From: Litsea cubeba
Lineage: Eukaryota > Streptophyta > Magnoliopsida > Laurales > Lauraceae
Length of the DNA: 64,000 nt
Direction: 5' to 3'
Assembly: GCA_012931725.1 (NCBI GenBank)
Contig: WHSA01000990.1
Span: 1-64,000, forward strand
Positions within the stretch are counted from its first letter, which is position 1. Each line of letters begins with the position of its first letter. Below are positions 46,101 through 56,866 of this stretch, piece by piece. The translations under genes and the position numbers were made by a program. The notes beneath the pieces are model-generated. The model had not been told where the DNA came from. It made no database searches and worked only from the letters and a program-made list of their open reading frames with translations.

Positions 46101-49100
46101 TTTTGCTTGTATGATTATTACAAGGGATTCTATACTGCTACAAATACATCAGAACAAATATGACCTGCAATCAGAATAGCAAAAATCAACCCTCAAATCT
46201 TCGTCACCATTGTTGGTTCTCATGATTTCCACCACTACCACCATCATCAACAACGAAGCCTTGTTCCATTCCAATCTGTTACTGGCTTTTCTGTTCAATT
46301 CTTATTCTGACAAAGCCTTATTTCAACAACAACAAAGCCTTGTTTGTTCCATTTCAATCTGTGCCTGGTTTTTCTTTTCAACTCTTATTCCGACAAAGCG
46401 TTATTTCTCTTCCATTCAAATGAAACTTGTTTCTCTAAACTCATAAGAAATATTGGTTCCATTGATGTCTATCTTGCTGCCCATCATTTCTCTTATTTGC
46501 TCATGCCTTATTTTGGGTTCCTTTATTTCTTATCATGGTAAAAGCAAGTGAAGATGAATGCTTTGTCAGTTCGCCCCCATTTGATATACTTGAGTTTGAG
46601 TTGAATATTTGTGTTGTGGTTTTGTTTTCCATTAATCCGATTACTTTAAGCAACATCTCATGCCCTTTTTCCATTTAGAACCATTTTGGCTCTTTGCTTC
46701 GGAGAGATATTATGCAGACATGGAGTGGATTCCTTTGGACTGCACTGAAATACTCGCAGAAATTTTTTTAAGTATTAGCTGATTTACTATTATTTTATTC
46801 AGGTCTTTAATCTAGCCTGTCATTTCAATGATTTTCCAATTGCTAGATGAGGTCAAGTGCTATGATACCCAGAGTCATGGGAATGCCATGGATATGGCAT
46901 GAACACAGTTCCATTACCATTAGAACGAAGGGGAAGATTTTCTGGATACTGTATGACATGATCTGCATACCATGCCTATTTAATTTTGAAGCATCCAGGT
47001 ACTGTGGTTAGGATATGCCTTCACTTGTTAGGATAACTGGACCCTTTAATCTAACCACATAATTGCTTTTGGCTGTGCGGCGAGGACCTTTTCTACGTTG
47101 AATTGGTGATTCCACTCTAAGTGAGGTGTTTGGATTGCCTTAATAAGTTACCCGCATTATTATTATTGAGTGGTGCTATTGGCACCACGAATTTTTCTCT
47201 CCTCACCGCACTAGAAGACAAAATTTTTTTTCCTAAACTACCCTTCCTCCCTCCTCCCTCTCTTCCCTTCCTCTCCCAGCCTCCACCCTCACCCCCCACC
47301 CCCCCCCCCCCCCCCGGTCGCCGGCGGGGAGGGAGCCCCGGCTGGCGGCGGAAGCCCCTGCCCTGCAGCAGGCGGCCTGCTGCAGCCCGATCTCCACCCC
47401 CCCCCCCCCAACCGGCGACTGGGAGGGGGAGGGGGAGGGAGAAGAAGAGTAGGGGAGGGAAGGAGAGGGAGGGAGAGAGGGAGAGAGGAAGAAAGAGGGA
47501 GAGGAGGAGGGAGGCCAGCCGGCTGGGGCTTCGGCTGCCGGCCGATCTCCCTCCCCGCCGGCGACTGGGAGGGGGAGGGGGAGGAGGGAGGGAGAAGAAG
47601 AGTAGGGGAGGGAAGGGGAGGGAGGGAGAGAGGAAGAAAGAGGGAGAGGGGGAGGGAGGCCAGCCGGCCGGGGCTTCCTCCCCGCCGGCGACTAGGGGTG
47701 ATCGACCGGATTTCCGGTCCGGCCTAAAATGAAGGACCGGACCGGTCCAGACCGGTCTGGTTGGACCACTTAAAGTGGTCCGGACCGGTTTTCATTTTTT
47801 TTTTTTTTTTCATTTTCACCTCACATCTAAAAAGTGGGCAAATGTCAAATGAATGAATGATGGGTTTTACAAATGGGTGATGGGCTCATGCCTCATGGGC
47901 TTGAAGATTATGAAAAAAAAAAAAAAATTATTACTTTAATAAATGCGGTCCGGTCCGGTCCAGACCGGACCACAAAAGGTCCGGACCGGACCGGATTTGG
48001 ACCACCAAGACTGCAAATCCGGTCCGGTCTGCGGTCCGGTTCTGTGCAGCCCTACCGGCGACGGTGGCGGGTGGGGGGGGGATGAGGGAGGGTGGAGGCT
48101 GGGAGAGGGAGAAGGAGGAGGGAGAAAGGGGGAGGGGTAGTTTAGGAAAGTTTTTTTTTTTTTTTTTTTTTTCCGCGGTGGGAAGAGCAAAAATCGTGGT
48201 GCCAATAGAGCTCCCCTTATTATTTTGTTTCCTTCCACACCGTTTACAAATTTTTTTTTTTTCAAAAAAAAAAAAGAAAAAAAAAACTTAATTTCCAATA
48301 TTCTATGGTCATTGATTATTTTTTAAGAAGAAAGCAAAATTTTATAAGGAACAGTTCCATGAGAAGTGACACTCTCAAGTCCCCTGTTAATCATTAATAC
48401 AAGTAGCTCAACACTGGAGTTATGGGTACATTTCCACCTCGAGGGGAAGAATTTCTTTCCTGTGGACTGCTGTATATCTCTCATGTTGAAATAAATTCAT
48501 GCTGGGAGAATCAGAAAGGGTCCATCTGACTGGAAGATGGGTCTGGTCCAATAGCTATTCCAACACCTGTAGATTGCGATGCACATGGACGTTATTGTAG
48601 TTGTTGAAGCATATACATCATATTTTACTATTTGCCTTACTTTTCATTTGCTATCTAGTCTGAGTTCAAGAATCTAACTTGGGCTGTTTATGGGCTGGGT
48701 TGGCCCTGGCCTGGAACCAAACTGCTTTGGGCTGAGTTTTTAGACCTGTGGGTTTTTTCGCTAGTAGCTAAATTAGACCAACCTATTCTTAATAGATTGA
48801 CACGGACCAGCTAGACCTATGTCACAGACATCTGTGCCTCTACCTAAAGAAATATTTTTATAAGCACGACCTTGAGTATTAATCTGGCCTAACCTATTTT
48901 ACACTAGTGCGTCGAATGTTTTTGCAAGTGGGATGGGGCACGGATTGACTTTCAGGCTTGTAACCTGGGTCCATGTCTGACTCTGGCTCGGCTTGAAAAC
49001 TTCGGCCCAATTTTGCTTGGCCCACGTACACATTGCATCTCATCTAATATTCTCATGCCTGCTTTGATTTTACTTTACATAATCATTTTTTGCTTGGCCC

Positions 49101-49942
49101 ATGCACACATTGCATCTCATCTATTATTCTCATGCCTGCTTTGATTTTACTTTACATAATCATTTTTTCATAGAGGTGGGTGGTTGGTTCTTTTGATATT
49201 ATCTGGGTTCCGTAGATTCAGTCTTCTGATAAGCAGGTGTGGTGCCTGGTGTAGTGGGTTTCTGTAAACCATTCAAAAATTTTGTCAGAGAAATTCTTCA
49301 TTATTCCACATTTTTTATCTGTTTTCAAATTATTATGCTTTCAGTTGTTCTGTTCTCAAAGTTTGATGGTTCAATAGTGTCTTGAGTAGACTTGGACTGG
49401 ACCAGGTGCTGAAATACATGCCATGTGTATTGCTGATTTGAGGGAATAAATGCTTTATGAATTAGTGTTTCCCCTGACATATATAATTAAATGTAGGTTC
49501 CACATGAAGGACCCATGTGTGATCTTCTCTGGTCAGAACCAGATGATCAATGTGGTTGGGGTATTCCTCCAAGTGGGGTGGGATACACATTTGGGCAGGA
49601 TATTGCCTCTCAGTTCAACCATACAAACGGGCTTACCCTTGTTGCAAGAGCGCATCAGCTTGTAATGGAAGGGTACGATTGGTGTCAGGTGGGTAAAAGT
49701 AGGGAGTTGGATGGGCCCGGGGTCAATCTTATTCTCATACAACTGATCTGAAACTTTACTCTTTTCAGGAAAAGAATGTGGTGACTGTATTCAGCGCTCC
49801 AAACTACTGTTATAGGTGTGGGAACATGGCGGCCATACTCGAGATTGGGGAGAACATGGAGCAGAATTTTCTTCAGTTTGACCCGGCTCCTATACAAAGT
49901 GAACCTGACACCACTCCCAAGACACCTGACTATTATTTGTAA
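40129..49942 (+). CDS. PP2Ac: Serine/threonine protein phosphatase PP2A catalytic subunit, altered active-site motif
   Basis: Six exons: 40129-40381, 42895-43009, 45183-45291, 45394-45471, 49497-49688, 49769-49942, all GT-AG; 306 residues, the standard plant length. It matches plant subfamily I PP2A catalytic subunits (LIESQVFCLHGGLSPSLDTL). Metal ligands D54, H56, D82, N114, H164 and H238, the GNHE motif and R211 are present, and the C-terminus ends DYYL with the methylatable Leu. Odd points: GDYVDRG reads GDYVDHG (R86H; the codon spans the exon 1-2 junction region), and a normally fixed stretch reads SEPDDQCGWGIPPSGVGY, with R to Q, S to P, R to S and A to V changes. R86 corresponds to phosphate-binding R89 of human PP2A. 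Two in-frame ATGs upstream (40063 and 39925) could extend the N-terminus. Expected in cytosol and nucleus with A and B subunits. It may be a weakened or pseudo-phosphatase paralogue. Confidence 0.9.
40382..42894 (+). other. PP2A intron 1
   Basis: 2.5-kb intron, T-rich, with GTCGGT donor and TACCAATGCAG acceptor. A segment near 41560-41680 (aagaattttattaaaaacta) looks like an antisense LINE tail, but this is weak. No exon or RNA gene inside. Confidence 0.6.
43010..45182 (+). other. PP2A intron 2
   Basis: 2.2-kb AT-rich intron with GTAAAT donor and GGTTTCAG acceptor. No other feature recognised. Confidence 0.6.
47168..48216. mobile_element. Mutator-like non-autonomous element in PP2A intron 4
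   Basis: Ends are inverted repeats of about 90 bp: left gtgctattggcaccacgaat, then cctaaactacccttcc; right, complemented, gctctattggcaccacgatt, then cctaaactacccctcc. Direct repeats ttattatt flank it (47160-47167, 48217-48224), but in AT-rich microsatellite DNA this is weak evidence. The inside is purine-rich and GC-rich with no transposase. The same end sequence occurs at 60310 ahead of the plant-mobile-domain pseudogene. Long terminal repeats favour Mutator; an 8-bp duplication would favour hAT. Confidence 0.6.
47693..48054. mobile_element. hAT-like MITE nested in the Mutator-like element
   Basis: 362 bp with ends TAGGGGTGATCGACCGGA and, complemented, TAGGGCTGCACAGAACCGGA. A perfect 8-bp target duplication CCGGCGAC lies at 47685-47692 and 48055-48062. 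Inside are many ccggaccgg motifs near both ends, likely subterminal transposase-binding sites. Too short to code. Confidence 0.85.
49015..49168. repeat. 77-bp tandem duplication in PP2A intron 4
   Basis: Copies start at 49015 and 49092 (gcttggcccacgtacacatt / gcttggcccatgcacacatt) and differ at a few positions. Confidence 0.8.
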
Positions 49943-51414
49943 TCTCCATGTCTTCTCGGCCTACTGGTATTGCTTCTTCAGTTGTGATGTGTCTTAGAAA
50001 AGAGGGTTTTTGATAATTGGAGAGTTGTTATCATCTGTCATTCTTTTGTTTAGAGTTGTGCTCTGCTCCCGCTGCTGCTGCTGCTGTTGATGATTCTGCT
50101 TGTGCTCTCCCTTGCTTAGGTAGAGAACTCTTGAAAGGCTTTATTGTGCATCCTCTTGTATTCTTAAGAAAATGTAGCAGCAACAGTAGAATTTTTTTCC
50201 TTTTTTCTTTTTATAATCCATTTCAAATGATAAGAAGATTGGATAGGAGGCAGGCTGCACCACCGCACCACCCTGAGATAATGAGAGTCCTGTCTAGATT
50301 CTAGCAGCTAAACAATTCTAAGCTGAGAATATTAGCTCTTTCCAATTCTCTCATGACGAAATGCATGAAACGCATTAGTGGGTCTGGATCACCGCCCACT
50401 GGTGTCAGTTACCTTCTCTTTGTATTAATTGTTATCAGTTGTCTTCTGTTTGGACTTGATATGTTTTGTCGATTGGGCTATAGAACATGCTATGGTTGTC
50501 GATTGGGCTATAGAACATGCTATGGATAGTTGTTCAAAATTGAGAATTCATAATGAGGAAAAAAACAATCATTGATTTAATTTGAAGATGGTCTATTGAA
50601 ATAAAATAAGAAGGGTTCCATATTGGAGAAGCTCGATGCAATTACAAACCCTTAAAAGGTTCAAGAAAGGCACTGAGTCACAAAAAGGGGAGTAATTTTT
50701 TCTCTTTTTCTCGATTTGATTATTAATTTTATTTCATATCATTTCACGTCATACAAACAGGCCCAAGTGTTTTGTCACATGTAGTTCAATATTTTTTGAA
50801 TTCTTCGTTTAGTCAATAAAAGGCATGCCATTATCATTAAGATAAGTTCATAGGTGCTTGCCAGCAATTCCTTGAAAATGGAGAGTCATATCTTCATAGG
50901 AGAGACTCGGACTCAGGTACATTGGGCCCTGCAGGTGTTGGATGATGACATCTCAGACGAGAGACTACTGTTTTTATGTGAATAATCTTTTAGGTATGTC
51001 AGTGTTCTTCCAATTTGTTAATCTTTACAAAAAAAATTTAATCTATTTGGCCGCCGTGTCTCTTAATAGTAGGCTCACCATCGATGCCATGTAATATAAT
51101 ATATAAAAAGAACGTCTCTGTGGAACTTGACCGCTTCTCTATTTGTTCAATGCAAGTCTTCAATTCTGATAACGTCAATCTTCAGAGTACTGAGATGCCG
51201 TACGAACTACTGGCACGAGTATATGATGATGATAACAAATGATGACAACAAAGCACCAGAAAAATGACTGCCACAAAATCATTTGAATTGCAAATTCCAA
51301 ATGGAGTACAACACTGCAACTACACTATAGTTGTTAAGGATGGGTTGTTAAGGCTGCCTATTCCCTCATTAAATAAGTGGCCAAGGAACCTACTATCGTT
51401 TCTATCATGGCTTC
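49943..51414. other. PP2A 3' region and spacer
   Basis: Presumed 3' untranslated region followed by intergenic DNA. A perfect 30-bp tandem duplication (ttgtcgattgggctatagaa...) lies at 50466-50525. The last ~55 bp (51358-51414) read as open frame on the minus strand and continue across the LTR element at 55208. Confidence 0.5.
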
Positions 51415-52173
51415 TGTTAGAAAAAAAGTCACATGACATGACAGAATAGTAAATGTCAGGCCCTCAAAACGGATTGAAACAGTGAGGCACCTCGCTATAG
51501 CGAGGGTGCAGCTCGCTATAGCGAGCGAGGCGGACCAAGCCCAGTCCGATCCGGTTAAAACTCCTTTAAGAGTTTGAAAAGGGACTTCTCTTCTGAATGG
51601 TTTATAACTAGGAGTCTTATGCACGAAATTGGGCCTATAAATTGGGTGTTTCTCTCAACCCAAAGAAGACACACAAGATACACAAGAAGTGAATTATCTC
51701 TCTTGATCTGAGATTAGAATATCCTAAGAGAGATTCTCTTGTTTCTCTAGAGCCATTGAGAGATCGTTCTGAAGGCTGCTCTAGAAGGTTGCTGTTGCTT
51801 CTGCTTTTCGAAGGAGAAGATTGTTCATCTTGTGCTGGCAAGGTGCGAGGAGATCAAGTAAGGAGAACGGGGCACGTGGATTTCGTGTCAGTGGATTCTT
51901 TGCAAGAATAACTATAGTCCTGAGGTCGAGGTACAGACTGAGGTACAGGAGCTAGTGAGTATATCTTGTAACTGTTCGTGAACTCTTGATTTCTGGTTCG
52001 TGGTTTTTCTCCCGGAAAGGGTTTCCACGGTAAAAATTGTGTCTGCCTTCTTGTGGTGTGTGATTGGTAGATAGCTAGTTCTATATTGTTTGATTGGTTT
52101 ATTTCCGCTGCATTGATTGGTTAAATTAGAACTAGTAGTATTCCATTCTAGTGGGTCCAAAAAAAAACCTTCA
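51415..52173 (+). repeat. 5' LTR
   Basis: 759 bp, TGTTAG...CCTTCA. A TATA-like ctataaatt stands at 51635. Two perfect 16-bp palindromes, CCTCGCTATAGCGAGG (51490-51505) and GCTCGCTATAGCGAGC (51511-51526), lie 21 bp apart upstream of it. Confidence 0.93.
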
Positions 52174-52175
52174 AG

Positions 52176-52187
52176 TGGTATCAGAGC
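52176..52187 (+). other. Primer-binding site (initiator Met-tRNA)
   Basis: TGGTATCAGAGC begins 2 bp after the 5' LTR, the standard plant copia primer-binding site complementary to the initiator methionine tRNA 3' end. Confidence 0.95.
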
Positions 52188-52228
52188 GGGTTACACTATT
52201 TTATTGTGTTGATCCAAATATTGCTAGA

Positions 52229-54112
52229 ATGGATATCTACCGCGAAGGCACTTCAACCAATAAGCCTCCTCTGTTGGATGGTAGCAATTATGCTTATTGG
52301 AAAGCCAGGATGATTGCCTTCTTGAGAGCCATAGATCTGAAAGTTTGGAAATCTGTTGAGAATGGCTATTCCTTACCCACTATTACTGCTGATGGGGTAA
52401 CTGGTCCCAAACCTGAAGATCAGTGGAATAAGGAAGAAGAGTTGGCTGCCACTTGTAACTCCAGGGCTTTGAATGCTATTTATAATGGAGTTAATATGTC
52501 TGAGTTTCGTAGAATTTCTACATGTACTACTGCAAAAGAAGCTTGGGTTATTTTACAGACTGTACATGAAGGGACTGACACTGTCAAACAGTCGAAACTT
52601 CAGAAATTGTATACAGCCTTCGAAACCATAAAGATGGAAGATGATGAAATTTTTGATGATTTTAATTCGAAGCTGAATGCAATTGTGAATGATACCTTTA
52701 CTTTAGGAGAACCAATTCCTGAAAACAGAATTGTTAAAAAGATTTTGAGGTCTCTCCCAGAAAGGTTTGATGGAAAGGTTGTGGCCATAGAGGAAAATAA
52801 AAATCTGAATACACTCAAAGTTGATGAGTTGGTTGGCAATCTACAAACTTTTGAAGCAAACCTTAGGTCCAATGGGACGAAAAAATCTCAAGGTATTGCT
52901 TTGAAAGCGTTGAAAGAATCATTCAAGAAAGCGTCCAAGGAATCATATAAGAAAGCTGCAAGTGATTCAGATTCAGATTCAGATTCCGAGGAAATTGATC
53001 CCCAAGTTGCTGTACAGTTCATGAAGCAATTTAAGCTTCTTATGAAGGGACAGAAAACCAATGTGAAGATCCCTAAAAATTCTGAAAAGAAGAAATCTTT
53101 TAAAGGGATTCAATGTTATGAGTGTCAAGGCTATGGACACATTGCTAATGATTGTGGAAATAAAAAATCTAAAAAGAAGGCCTTGAATACTACTTGGGAA
53201 GATGACACTTCTGATGAGAGTGATGAAAATCCTGAGTCTGACAAGTCTAACACTGGCAAGGGGAAGTTTATTGCTTTTATGGCAACTTGTAGTTCTGTTG
53301 CTTCCCATGTTTCTTCTGAAGCTGAGACTGATCATGATAATGAGTCAGAGGAAGAACCAGATTGGAAAGGTGAATATGAAACACTTTTCAAGAAAACCAT
53401 GAAGATGGTTAAAGTGAATGAAAAAGTTGCTATTAATTGGCAAATGTCTGAAGAGCAGAATTCCTCCTTGAAAGCTGAACTTGCAGATTCACTTGCAAAA
53501 GTACAAAAATTGGAGGATGAAAATAACAAGTTGGCTGACAGATTGACTGCAGAATCACAAAAGTGTGACCTACTTGATTCTGATATGAAGACCTTGAAAG
53601 CAGAGAATTCTGATCTGAATGGAAGACTCAAGCTGGTTCTATCTGAATTAGACACTGCTAAAGCTTCATTGAATAGGATGAACACTGGATCGAGAAAATT
53701 AGATGACATCCTGTGCAGTCAAAAGGCAAACACTGATAAACATGGTATTGGCTACGCTGATGGAGCATCCACTTCAAATGCCAAAGGTAAAAATTGTTTT
53801 GTTAAAAATTCAGTTATTACTAATCCGGTTGTTAGTGTTGCAGAGAAAGCTCCAAAGAAACAGAATGTGTTACGTCCTGAACGAACCCCCACTTGTCATC
53901 ATTGTGGAATTAAAGGACACATTCGACCCCATTGCAACAAGCTGCGAAGTTTACCGAATAAGAAGCAATGGAAAACACAGAAGACTGAGCTGAAAAAGAA
54001 GAATACCAAAGCTGTCTGGGTCAAGAAAGAAGACCTCTCTTCTGTATTGGTACACACTTTGCTGAAATATTTCAATTTACAAGTGTGTGTGCCTAAGCTT
54101 CATCACCCCTGA
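52229..54112 (+). CDS. gag: Gag polyprotein of the non-autonomous LTR element
   Basis: 627 residues from the first ATG after the primer-binding site (MDIYREG). Order: an N-terminal copia-type Gag region (LLDGSNYAYWKARMIAFL near residue 15, then AWVILQTVHEGTD and FDDFNSKLNAI, a UBN2-like capsid core to about 205); a Ser/Asp tract (245-256); a CCHC zinc knuckle CYECQGYGHIANDC (296-309); an acidic stretch; a predicted coiled coil (about 410-485); and a second knuckle CHHCGIKGHIRPHC (556-569). Two knuckles are more than usual. Gag packages the element RNA into cytoplasmic particles. The frame has no stops or shifts and ends before any pol motif, so Gag stands alone. Enzymes must come from an autonomous partner. 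Confidence 0.92.
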   Translation: MDIYREGTSTNKPPLLDGSNYAYWKARMIAFLRAIDLKVWKSVENGYSLPTITADGVTGPKPEDQWNKEEELAATCNSRALNAIYNGVNMSEFRRISTCTTAKEAWVILQTVHEGTDTVKQSKLQKLYTAFETIKMEDDEIFDDFNSKLNAIVNDTFTLGEPIPENRIVKKILRSLPERFDGKVVAIEENKNLNTLKVDELVGNLQTFEANLRSNGTKKSQGIALKALKESFKKASKESYKKAASDSDSDSDSEEIDPQVAVQFMKQFKLLMKGQKTNVKIPKNSEKKKSFKGIQCYECQGYGHIANDCGNKKSKKKALNTTWEDDTSDESDENPESDKSNTGKGKFIAFMATCSSVASHVSSEAETDHDNESEEEPDWKGEYETLFKKTMKMVKVNEKVAINWQMSEEQNSSLKAELADSLAKVQKLEDENNKLADRLTAESQKCDLLDSDMKTLKAENSDLNGRLKLVLSELDTAKASLNRMNTGSRKLDDILCSQKANTDKHGIGYADGASTSNAKGKNCFVKNSVITNPVVSVAEKAPKKQNVLRPERTPTCHHCGIKGHIRPHCNKLRSLPNKKQWKTQKTELKKKNTKAVWVKKEDLSSVLVHTLLKYFNLQVCVPKLHHP

Positions 54113-54448
54113 TCTGCAAAATCAAGCCCCCACCCCAGTGCTGATACGAAGATCTTTCTGAGGGGGAGTCAATATTGAGGGGGAGCTACTGCATCCAGGT
54201 TGACAGAAGCTGCATGATAATATTTGTTTGTCAATTATGGACAAAAATAGGGGGAGAAGAATGGAGCTAGGGGGAGCTTTACAAGCCGAGGCAATTCAAG
54301 ATCTGAACGTTCAAGCAATCAAAGGCAATACAAGATCTACAGTGCTGATTTTTTTTAAATTCAATGTATTTTGGGTTTTACTTTTGGGTAGATCAAATTG
54401 TACTTTTTCTTAGGGGATTTTGTCCAAGAATTGCCAAAAGGGGGAGAT
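54113..54448 (+). other. Element 3' untranslated part and polypurine tract
   Basis: Non-coding, with several gggggag runs (about 54163, 54180, 54250, 54271). The one at 54436-54446 directly before the 3' LTR serves as the polypurine tract for plus-strand priming. Confidence 0.8.
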
Positions 54449-55207
54449 TGTTGGAAAAAAAGTCACATGACATGACAGAATAGTAAATGTCAGGCCCTCA
54501 AAACGGATTGAAACAGTGAGGCACCTCGCTATAGCGAGGGTGCAGCTCGCTATAGCGAGCGAGGCGGACCAAGCCCAGTCCGATCCGGTTAAAACTCCTT
54601 TAAGAGTTTGAAAAGGGACTTCTCTTCTGAATGGTTTATAACTAGGAGTCTTATGCACGAAATTGGGCCTATAAATTGGGTGTTTCTCTCAACCCAAAGA
54701 AGACACACAAGATACACAAGAAGTGAATTATCTCTCTTGATCTGATATTAGAATATCCTAAGAGAGATTCTCTTGTTTCTCTAGAGCCATTGAGAGATCG
54801 TTCTGAAGGCTGCTCTAGAAGGTTGCTGTTGCTTCTGCTTTTCGAAGGAGAAGATTGTTCATCTTGTGCTGGCAAGGTGCGAGGAGATCAAGTAAGGAGA
54901 ACGGGGCACGTGGATTTCGTGTCAGTGGATTCTTTGCAAGAATAACTATAGTCCTGAGGTCGAGGTACAGACTGAGGTACAGGAGCTAGTGAGTATATCT
55001 TGTAACTGTTCGTGAACTCTTGATTTCTGGTTCGTGGTTTTTCTCCCGGAAAGGGTTTCCACGGTAAAAATTGTGTCTGCCTTCTTGTGGTGTGTGATTG
55101 GTAGATAGCTAGTTCTATATTGTTTGATTGGTTTATTTCCGCTGCATTGATTGGTTAAATTAGAACTAGTAGTATTCCATTCTAGTGGGTCCAAAAAAAA
55201 ACCTTCA
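54449..55207 (+). repeat. 3' LTR
   Basis: 759 bp, TGTTGG...CCTTCA, nearly identical to the 5' LTR, followed by the GCTTC target duplication. Confidence 0.93.
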
Positions 55208-55317
55208 GCTTCCAACTGTTTCCCTTGCATGCATTGATTCATAGCAAGAAGTATGTGCCGTGCCGTCTTCTGACTGAGCTCAAAGTCGAAGTTTGTTTGT
55301 TTCAACAAGCTTGACAA

Positions 55318-56866
55318 TGGTCCTAATTTCTGCCAGGACCAACGTCACCAGTTAGTCCATCATGTCTTGTTGCTGCTCGCAAATTCTACGTGTCACTGAG
55401 GATTGGAGTGTTTTCTCTCCCTCTTGGTTGTTCTTCTCGTTCCAATTAGATCTTTTCCATATCAAGTTTATTTAGTGAAATGTTTCTTAGATGTCCACGT
55501 TCATTTATCAACACTTGTTTGTATAGACCAGCTCTTGAATGAGTGGAATATTGATCTTTATATAAGTTACTGTCCAATCCAACCAAAGAGTTTCTATATC
55601 ATACATCTCGTAGCATTATAATGGGTGTTTGGGATGCTATGCAAAGAAGTGTAGCTTGGCACAGGCAAAGCCATGCAGGAATAGTAAAGCGCAATCCTTC
55701 AATTAAAAAGGGAGATGGAACTTCATATTTCCTAAATTTCAGGACAATTCAGGTATATCTATCTATACATAACATGTTCTTCATATTTATTACAATTTTT
55801 ACTAGAAAAATCCACTCCATGTTTTTTCCATACAAAAGCATTGTTTTTAGGTGACTTAACATTCTTAAACCTAATGATAGTATCACAGTACTACTAATTT
55901 ACAAATTCTTAATTGCATTTGATTTCAGATATTTCTGTGGTTCAAAAGATAGGAACTGATAGAACTTGAAGAAATAATGAAAGCTAGTGCCATAGGAAAT
56001 GCTGAAACTGCCTCATACAGTTATCAATTAGGTCATATATGGTACCAGTATCAGTATTGTACTCGTCAATACTGATGTGGGGCATGCGCATAGTAAAAAA
56101 AAAGTGTATGTTTTGGTACATAGTGCGACTTATATATAAGGTTGGGAAGCATTTTAGTGCAATCTACTAGATGAATTGCACTCAATCCTCCTGTACCATA
56201 TCCCACAATTTGGAATATTGATGAAATTCGCTGCTCGTATAGCTGTCTGTTTTCATTACATATGCTGAAACTAGGGTAATATAGGTGTATTTATCCGGAT
56301 GAAACTCACTTCCATTCATTTGTTGTATCAGTTCAAAAGAGAATTTAGATTTAAATACAGAAAATGAGAATGAAGTGGGGTAAGAAAGTAACTGACATCA
56401 ACTGGAGCAGGAAGCTAAAACCTTCTTGTTACTGCCATCTATTGGCTCCATTTATATGTACAGAAGCTCTGCAGCTGTTAAGCAGCATGCATGTGAGATG
56501 AAGATTTTTCAGTAATATCATCACACCTGCATTCTTCCCATAGGAGTCCTTGACTACAAACCACCACGCAAATGATCGAATTTTAAGATCCTCACTGCCA
56601 AGAGTCTTCTCTCTTCGGAGCACCTACATTTGACGGGATGAACCCAAATTCAAATGATGGTTTTTTCTTGTTTGAAAAAATCTTGAGCAAACTCAAATGC
56701 TAACAGAGGCTAGACTAAGTTTCCCATCGCCAGCTTTTCCTCGAATGCCTGGTTTGATCACATTTTAGTTCATTTCCCCCATCATGAGTTCTCTTCTCAG
56801 TACAAAAAGAAAAAGAAAGAAAGGAAAAAAGAATTGTCGAGCTCGGATTCCAAACAGGAGGAGGTA
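55318..56866. other. Spacer and 3' flank of the myosin-binding gene
   Basis: No further gene recognised. The part just before 56867 is probably the 3' untranslated region of the minus-strand gene. Confidence 0.4.

Larger units (their letters stand above)
45472..49496 (+). other. PP2A intron 4
   Basis: 4.0-kb intron enlarged by a nested pair of DNA transposons (47168-48216). It also holds a ~100-bp imperfect duplication with aaagccttgtt (46250-46400) and a 77-bp tandem duplication (49015-49168). Confidence 0.6.
51415..55207 (+). mobile_element. Complete gag-only LTR retrotransposon (TR-GAG type, copia-like)
   Basis: 3,793 bp with two 759-bp LTRs starting TG and ending CA, a 5-bp target duplication GCTTC (51410-51414, 55208-55212), a Met-tRNA primer site, one gag frame and a polypurine tract. 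No protease, integrase, reverse transcriptase or RNase H is encoded and only ~340 bp separate gag from the 3' LTR. It must depend on another element's enzymes. By eye the LTRs differ at two positions (51419/54453 and 51712/54746), so the insertion is very recent. Confidence 0.93.
51358..55317 (-). pseudogene. Coding-like minus-strand segment interrupted by the LTR element
   Basis: The flanks of the LTR element, 55208-55317 and 51358-51414, form one open minus-strand frame when the element and one target-site copy are ignored. It includes LSQKTARHILLAMNQCMQGK before the insertion and ETIVGSLATYLMRE plus a stop after it. Upstream of 55317 a second frame (TLVLAEIRTIVKLVETNK) looks like the same protein after a frameshift. 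I do not recognise the family. It may be a relic of a host gene; it may be chance. Confidence 0.3.

Noticed and set aside
46210..46541. Open frames in PP2A intron 4
   Set aside because: They overlap an imperfect internal duplication, lack splice continuity with PP2A and match no family I recognise.
54113..54448. Remnants of protease, integrase or reverse transcriptase
   Set aside because: Looked for copia pol motifs between gag and the 3' LTR; the ~340 bp has none in any frame.
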